Source: 40CM-4-65-16 sp035945895 (GTDB taxonomy: Bacteria; Chloroflexota; Dormibacteria; Dormibacterales; Dormibacteraceae). Taken from it: DNA of 10,629 nt. The notes beneath the pieces were generated by a model, which worked only from the letters and a program-made list of their open reading frames with translations, ran no database searches and was not told the DNA's origin. Below are positions 6,489 to 10,629 of this stretch, piece after piece. Position numbers and translations under genes: made by a program. The number at the start of each line of letters is the position of its first letter. The first letter of the stretch is position 1. Location: positions 1 to 10,629 of the forward strand of contig DASYZS010000098.1 of assembly GCA_035945895.1 (NCBI GenBank), in the 5' to 3' direction.

Positions 6489-6961
6489 GGCGCCGCCTCT
6501 GGCTTCGGGTCGTCCCGCCTGCGGTTGTGCCTGGCCGGAAAGAAGCGCACCTCGATGAATCGCAGCCCAACCAACGTGACGAGTACGAGCACTGTCGCAA
6601 CGACTCCCGTCACATAGAGGCCAAAACCAATCGCCATCCCGATCGCGGCCGCGGTCCAGATCGATGCGGCTGTCGTGAGTCCCTTGACGTCCTCGCCCTG
6701 TCGCAAGATCGCGCCGGCACCGAGAAATCCGATCCCGGTGACGATCCCCGCGGCGATTCGGGTGGGATCGGCAGTCTTTGCGAAAGGAATCAGACCCATG
6801 CCGGTGAACAGGCAGGCCCCCGCCGTGACGAGACCCATCGTCCTCAAGCCGGCGGGATAACCCCTGATCTCGCGCTCCAGTCCAAGCGCGAGGCCGACGA
6901 CGAGGGCGACGAAAACTCGAAGCGCGAGGTCGAGCTCGCCCGAGATCGGCGTGTTGGTCAG
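6485..6961 (-). CDS. MgtC/SapB-family membrane protein, probable CTG start
   Basis: A polytopic inner-membrane protein of the MgtC/SapB family. With the start I propose it has 158 residues, normal for the short form. The diagnostic motifs are LGLERE (26-31), GYPAGLRT (34-41), VTGIGFLGAGAIL (74-86) and GLTTAASIWTAAAIG (94-108), with four to five hydrophobic helices and a basic, Pro-containing tail. The first ATG, GTG or TTG in frame is a TTG at 6847, which would remove the first helix and the conserved LGLERE motif. Upstream of it the frame is open to a stop at 7064-7066 with no standard start. The best candidate is CTG at 6961, which overlaps the preceding gene's TGA as CTGA. A GGAGG lies 15 bases upstream, longer than ideal. 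MgtC proteins in pathogens affect magnesium or phosphate stress and ATP synthase; the role of such environmental copies is unknown. A sequencing or assembly error is an alternative explanation. Confidence 0.85.
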   Translation of the reverse strand: MTNTPISGELDLALRVFVALVVGLALGLEREIRGYPAGLRTMGLVTAGACLFTGMGLIPFAKTADPTRIAAGIVTGIGFLGAGAILRQGEDVKGLTTAASIWTAAAIGMAIGFGLYVTGVVATVLVLVTLVGLRFIEVRFFPARHNRRRDDPKPEAAP

Positions 6962-7560
6962 CCCCGGCCTGGACGGCCTCCGGGTGCCGCGCCGCCGCCG
7001 CCGGGTTCGTCCTTCGCGCCCGGCTCGTCGGGAAGCTCCGGAAGGTCGAGGCTGTTGACGAAATCACGAAAGACCGCCAGCCGCTCTTCGTCCACGACCG
7101 TGTTCTCCGCCTTGTCTTTGTCGCCGTCGAGCTCGTCGGCGTCGGGGATGATGCCGGCCGTCTCCATCACCTCTGAGGCGACGAAGATGGGACACTCGGC
7201 ACGCACCGCGAGCGCGATCGCGTCAGATGGCCGCGCGTCGAAGTCGAGATCTCTGCCGTTCTGCTTCACGTAGAGACGCGCGAAGTACACCTGGTCGGCG
7301 AGTCGCGTCACGACGATGCGCTTGATGCTGACGCCAAGGTCTGCAAACACGGTGGACATCAAGTCGTGGGTCAGCGGGCGGCCGACCGAATTGCCGGAGA
7401 TCTTGGTGGCGATGGCCTGCGCCTCGAAAGAACCTATCCAGATGGGCAGGTAGCGGTCGGCCTCTTTCTCCTTGAGGATGACCAGGTGCTGGGCGGTCGG
7501 CATGTGTATGCGAATGCTGTCCACCGACACCTCGATGAGGTTCTTCATCCTCGGTTCCAT
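6958..7560 (-). CDS. DUF151 bifunctional-nuclease-family protein
   Basis: A 200-residue protein of the bifunctional nuclease (BFN, DUF151) family, of which some members have reported RNase and DNase activity. The BFN domain spans about residues 8-135, with the motifs LPIWIG (38-43), EAQAIA (46-51), RPLTHDL (61-67), the core DARPSDAIALAVR (108-120) and PIFVASEV (124-131). A second conserved helix follows, DEERLAVFRDFVNSLD (157-172). The tail from about 175 is low-complexity, rich in Pro, Gly, Asp and Glu, and coded partly by a GCC/GGC triplet run. The ATG at 7560 has GGAGG 13 bases upstream, and the ATG at 7548 has a GAGG directly before it; either could be used. It is the first gene of an operon with the MgtC-family and DegV genes, and its stop overlaps the proposed MgtC start. 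Confidence 0.92.
   Translation of the reverse strand: MEPRMKNLIEVSVDSIRIHMPTAQHLVILKEKEADRYLPIWIGSFEAQAIATKISGNSVGRPLTHDLMSTVFADLGVSIKRIVVTRLADQVYFARLYVKQNGRDLDFDARPSDAIALAVRAECPIFVASEVMETAGIIPDADELDGDKDKAENTVVDEERLAVFRDFVNSLDLPELPDEPGAKDEPGGGGAAPGGRPGRG
6991..7003. repeat. Short GCC triplet run in the DUF151 tail
   Basis: Four GCC units plus one base, read as Gly codons in the low-complexity C-terminal tail of the DUF151 protein. Slippage here would change tail length by whole residues without breaking the frame. Confidence 0.6.
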
Positions 7561-7573
7561 TCTAGCTTTCGGT

Positions 7574-7588
7574 CCTCCAGCCTCCTCC
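7574..7588 (-). promoter_or_regulatory. Tandem Shine-Dalgarno-like purine runs before the DUF151 gene
   Basis: On the minus strand GGAGGAGG (7581-7588) and then GGAGG (7574-7578) precede the ATG at 7560; the nearer copy is 13 bases away. Two ribosome-binding-like runs in a row leave the exact start and the role of the first copy open. Confidence 0.45.
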
Positions 7589-7634
7589 TATTTGAACGAG
7601 TGAAACCGCGTCTGGGTGACGAACCGGCCGTACG

Positions 7635-7649
7635 TAACATTTGAGAGTG
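7635..7649 (+). promoter_or_regulatory. Possible -10 box and leaderless start of polA
   Basis: TAACAT at 7635-7640 fits the TANNNT -10 consensus and lies 6 bases before the GTG at 7647. Transcription could therefore begin at or next to the start codon. No Shine-Dalgarno is seen upstream and no good -35 lies 16-18 bases before the box. Confidence 0.35.
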
Positions 7650-10334
7650 GCAAAAGGAAGGCGCGGCCGTCTCATCCTGATTGACGCCCACAGCCTCATC
7701 TACCGGGCTTTTTTTGCGCTGCCGCCGATGAGCACGTCCGACGGCCGTGTAACCAACGCCGTCTACGGCTTCACGTCGATGCTGGCGATCGTGCTGGCGT
7801 CGCGACCAGAGTTCGCCATCGCCGCGTTCGACCTCGGCAAACCCACGTTCCGCTCGCAGGAGTACGAGGAATACAAGGCCGGACGTCGCGCCATGCCGGA
7901 CGACCTGCGTCCGCAGGTGGAGATGGTTCGCGAGGTCCTCGAGGCGCTCTCCATCCCCATCTATGGCGTCGAGGGATTCGAAGCCGACGACGTGATCGGC
8001 ACGCTGGCACGCATCGCCGAAGAGCGCGGACACGCCGTCACGATCGTGTCCGGCGACCTCGACTGCCTGCAGCTGGTCACCGAGTCGGTGGAGGCCCTGG
8101 TCCCGCGGAGGGGCATCACCGACACCTTCGTCTACGGCCCCGACCAGGTGCGCCAGCGCTACGGCTTCGAGCCGCCTCAGCTCATCGACTTCAAGGCCCT
8201 GCGCGGCGATACGTCGGACAACATCCCTGGGGTACCGGGAGTTGGGGACAAGACCGCGGCCAAGCTCGTGCAGGACTACGGCTCCGTCGAGGCCCTGCTG
8301 GAGAAGGTCGGGGAGCTGCCCGAGGGGCGCCTCAAGTCGTCGCTCGGGGCGAACGCTGACAAGGTCCGGCTGGGCAAGCGGATGGTGACGATCGTCAGGG
8401 ACGTGCCGGTCGAGCTCGAGCTGGAGCGCGCGCGGTGGACGCGCTACGACTACGACAGGGCTCGTCGCGTCTTCGACCACCTCGAGTTCCGGCAGCTCCT
8501 AAGCCGGTTCCCGCCGCCCGACCAGGTGCCGGTGCAGCCGAGCCTCGCGTTCGAGCCGGCGCCCGGTCCGGCAGGCCTGGAGATCGTCAGCGACCCGGCC
8601 CAGGCCGCGGGGATGCTGAACGGCTCACCGGACGTTGGCGTGTTCGCGTTCACTGATGGGGCAGGGCGGGGGGCGCGGATCTCGGGACTTGGCGTTTCCA
8701 ACGGCGCCAAGACCTTTTACGTCAACCAGCCCGAAGCCATGGACGCGGTGGCAAGCACTCTCTCGGGCCGGCCGATCTCCGGCCACGACGCCAAGGAGAC
8801 CGAGCTCGCCCTGCGCTCGTTGGGAGGCGGCAAGCGCGAGTGGGCGTTCAGCACGTTCCTCGCCGCCTACCTACTCGGCGCCGGGTCTCGCGACCCGCGG
8901 TTGGAAGACCTGGCGCGCGAGTTTCTCAGCGTGGAGCTGACGAGCGTGGAGCAGCTGCTGGGCACCGGACGAGCGGCGCGCAAGCCCTCCGCCGTGCCTG
9001 AGGGCGAGGCAGCCGAGTTTGCGGCCCGCAGGGCCGAGGCGATCCTGAACCTGCGACCTCGCCTGGAGGCCGAGATGCGCAACCTCGGCGTCGACTACCT
9101 GTTCCACGAAATCGAGCTGCCCCTCGCCGTCGTGCTCGCGGACATGGAGTCCGAGGGGGTCGCGATCGACGTCCCGTATTTGAAGGAGATGCAGGACGAG
9201 CTCGGCGCACAGCTCGCCGCGATCGAGTCAGAGGTCGAGCAGGTTGCCGGTCAGAAGTTCAATCTCAACGCTCCCCAGCAGCTCGCCAAGGTGCTGTTCG
9301 AGGACCTTCGCCTGCCGGTGGGCAAGCGGACGAGGACCGGCTACTCGACCGACGCCGACACCCTCGAGGCGCTGCGCGACAAGCATCCGATCGTCCCCCT
9401 GATCGAGGAGTACAGGCAGCTCTCCAAGCTCAAGTCCACCTACGTCGACTCACTCCCGCAGCTGGTCGATCCCCTGAGCGGCCGCGTGCACACCTCGTTC
9501 GGCCAGGCCAGCACCGCCACAGGGCGCCTGGCGTCGTCCAACCCGAACCTCATGAACATCCCGATCCGCACCGAGCTCGGGCAACGCATCCGGCGGGCGT
9601 TCAAGGCGGGCCGCCCCGACCACGTGATGGTCTCGGCGGATTACTCGCAGATCGAGCTGCGGATCGCCGCGCACCTCAGCGAAGACCCGAAGCTGCTCGG
9701 GGCGTTCGAGGCCGGGCAGGACATCCACACGGCCACGGCTGCCGCGGTCTTCAAGGTGCCGTTCGACGAGGTCACTCCCGACCAGCGCCGGCTCGCCAAG
9801 GTCGCGAACTTTGGCTCGATCTACGGCCAGGGGGAGTACGGCCTGTCCCAGCAGCTCAGCATCACGGGCGATGTCGCGCGTGAGTTTCTCGGCCAGTACT
9901 GGTCGACGTACGCGCGTCTGCGCGAGTTCCTCGACGACCTGCGACGGAAGGCGCGTGAGGAGGGATTCGTCGTGAGCGCGACGGGCCGGCGGCGCGCGAT
10001 CCCGGATCTTCGCTCGCCGAATTTTCAGCTGCGCGGCGCGGCTGAGCGCATGGCGATCAACTTTCCGATGCAGTCGCTGGCGGCGGACATCATCAAGATC
10101 GCGATGGTGCGGCTGCACCGCGAGATCGAGGCGGACCAGATCGAGGGCCGCATGCTGCTGCAGGTGCATGACGAGCTGCTGTTCGAGGTGCCGCAGGGCG
10201 AGGTCGACCGGTTTGCCGAGACGGTGCCGCGGATCATGACCGGCGCGTACGAGCTGGAGACGGGGATCGAGGTCGAGGCCAAGGTCGGACCCAACTGGGC
10301 CGACATGCAGAAGCTCGCCGTCGTTCGCGCGTAG
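7647..10334 (+). CDS. polA: DNA polymerase I
   Basis: Family A DNA polymerase, which fills gaps and removes RNA primers in repair and lagging-strand processing. Counting from the TTG at 7641 (897 residues), the 5'-nuclease domain is about 10-290 with metal ligands D15, D64, E114, D116, D117, D139, D141, D190 and D193. The 3'-5' exonuclease region (about 310-485) lacks the expected DxE (FAFTDG instead) and the second Asp motif (HDAKETEL), so proofreading is probably lost. The polymerase domain is about 490-897. Motif A is DYSQIELR with D667 and E672, motif B is RRLAKVANFGSIYG with K720, F724 and Y728, and motif C is H843-D844-E845. F724, at the position of E. coli F762, predicts discrimination against dideoxynucleotides. 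I prefer the GTG at 7647 (895 residues) to the TTG because of the nearby TAACAT. mutM follows after 7 bases. Confidence 0.97.
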   Translation: MAKGRRGRLILIDAHSLIYRAFFALPPMSTSDGRVTNAVYGFTSMLAIVLASRPEFAIAAFDLGKPTFRSQEYEEYKAGRRAMPDDLRPQVEMVREVLEALSIPIYGVEGFEADDVIGTLARIAEERGHAVTIVSGDLDCLQLVTESVEALVPRRGITDTFVYGPDQVRQRYGFEPPQLIDFKALRGDTSDNIPGVPGVGDKTAAKLVQDYGSVEALLEKVGELPEGRLKSSLGANADKVRLGKRMVTIVRDVPVELELERARWTRYDYDRARRVFDHLEFRQLLSRFPPPDQVPVQPSLAFEPAPGPAGLEIVSDPAQAAGMLNGSPDVGVFAFTDGAGRGARISGLGVSNGAKTFYVNQPEAMDAVASTLSGRPISGHDAKETELALRSLGGGKREWAFSTFLAAYLLGAGSRDPRLEDLAREFLSVELTSVEQLLGTGRAARKPSAVPEGEAAEFAARRAEAILNLRPRLEAEMRNLGVDYLFHEIELPLAVVLADMESEGVAIDVPYLKEMQDELGAQLAAIESEVEQVAGQKFNLNAPQQLAKVLFEDLRLPVGKRTRTGYSTDADTLEALRDKHPIVPLIEEYRQLSKLKSTYVDSLPQLVDPLSGRVHTSFGQASTATGRLASSNPNLMNIPIRTELGQRIRRAFKAGRPDHVMVSADYSQIELRIAAHLSEDPKLLGAFEAGQDIHTATAAAVFKVPFDEVTPDQRRLAKVANFGSIYGQGEYGLSQQLSITGDVAREFLGQYWSTYARLREFLDDLRRKAREEGFVVSATGRRRAIPDLRSPNFQLRGAAERMAINFPMQSLAADIIKIAMVRLHREIEADQIEGRMLLQVHDELLFEVPQGEVDRFAETVPRIMTGAYELETGIEVEAKVGPNWADMQKLAVVRA

Positions 10335-10341
10335 CGGTCAG

Positions 10342-10629
10342 ATGCCCGAGCTTCCCGAAGTCGAGACGATCGCGTCCGACCTGCGGCCGCACCTGGTGGG
10401 GCGCACCATCGTCAGCTGCGAGCTGCGGTTTCCGACGATCGTCCGCCATCCGGAGCCCGAGCTGTTCACTGACCTGATCGCCGGCCATCGAATCGAATCG
10501 GTAGGGCGCCGCGGCAAGTACATCCTCATTGGCTTGCAAGAAGATCGCGTGCTGGTTGTGCATCTAGGCATGACCGGGCAGCTGCGCCTGCTCAAGGCCG
10601 ACACGCCGATCCCCGACCACACGCACGCG
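10342..10629 (+). CDS. mutM: Formamidopyrimidine-DNA glycosylase, N-terminal part
   Basis: The first 96 codons of Fpg/MutM, cut by the window edge; the full protein is normally about 270-290 residues. It excises oxidised purines such as 8-oxoguanine and then cleaves the backbone. The start MPELPEVET gives the catalytic N-terminal proline (P2, exposed after methionine removal) and E3. The RRGKY stretch holds the conserved Lys K59, and HLGMTGQLRL (74-83) is the family signature around the DNA-intercalating region. The helix-two-turn-helix and the C-terminal zinc finger lie beyond the edge. The ATG is 7 bases after the polA stop with no clear Shine-Dalgarno, so co-transcription and perhaps coupled translation are likely. 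The polA-mutM order is common in bacteria. Nei (endonuclease VIII) shares the N-terminal pattern, but the K59 and PELPEVE context favours MutM. Confidence 0.93.
   Translation, partial: MPELPEVETIASDLRPHLVGRTIVSCELRFPTIVRHPEPELFTDLIAGHRIESVGRRGKYILIGLQEDRVLVVHLGMTGQLRLLKADTPIPDHTHA

Noticed and set aside
6489..7067. An N-terminal extension of the DegV frame by about 190 codons
   Set aside because: It overlaps the MgtC-family and DUF151 genes, its translation is low-complexity and basic, and the DegV fold begins at the ATG at 6488.
7545..8480. A 311-codon minus-strand frame antisense to the polA 5' end
   Set aside because: It covers the conserved 5'-nuclease domain of polA and the DUF151 start, and its translation shows no domain.
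9450..10169. A 239-codon minus-strand frame antisense to the polA polymerase domain
   Set aside because: It mirrors the third-position GC bias of polA, is rich in Arg, Leu and Asp, and has no recognisable motif.

Overview
The window is a GC-rich bacterial chromosome segment that is almost wholly coding. It holds eleven genes, the last one cut by the right edge. There are no tRNA or rRNA genes, insertion sequences, CRISPR arrays or phage genes. Third-position GC bias is strong enough to leave many long false antisense reading frames. The gene content (DksA/TraR-type zinc-finger protein, GT39-like glycosyltransferase, DUF151 nuclease-like protein, DegV, polA followed by mutM) and possible leaderless starts suggest a high-GC Terrabacteria lineage such as Chloroflexota, Dormibacterota or Actinomycetota. 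This placement is inference; no marker gene here settles it.

Layout, left to right. An aldehyde dehydrogenase (17-1447, +) is followed after 7 bases by a 66-residue two-helix membrane protein (1455-1655, +). These converge on a minus-strand pair transcribed leftward: a DksA/TraR-type C4 zinc-finger protein (3105-3500) and then a GT39-like membrane glycosyltransferase (1640-3067). Divergent from that pair is a cysteine-rich lipoprotein (3605-4213, +), which ends tail to tail on a small SCP2 sterol-carrier-domain protein (4210-4551, -). Divergent from SCP2 is a metallo-beta-lactamase-fold hydrolase (4661-5638, +), which converges on a tightly overlapped minus-strand trio. In transcription order the trio is a DUF151 bifunctional-nuclease-family protein (6958-7560), an MgtC/SapB-family membrane protein (6485-6961) and a DegV fatty-acid-binding-family protein (5604-6488). 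Divergent from the trio are DNA polymerase I (7647-10334, +) and the start of formamidopyrimidine-DNA glycosylase (10342 to the edge, +), a common repair pairing.

Most of the window is ordinary core and accessory metabolism, and I found no convincing new multi-gene defence or mobile system. The point most worth checking is the MgtC-family gene. Its conserved N-terminus lies upstream of every ATG, GTG or TTG in frame, which points to a CTG start overlapping the previous stop as CTGA, parallel to the ATGA overlap at the next junction. Other points are that all three convergent gene pairs overlap at their 3' ends, two stop codons share one CTAG palindrome, a lipoprotein carries six extra cysteines, and polA shows a possible leaderless promoter.
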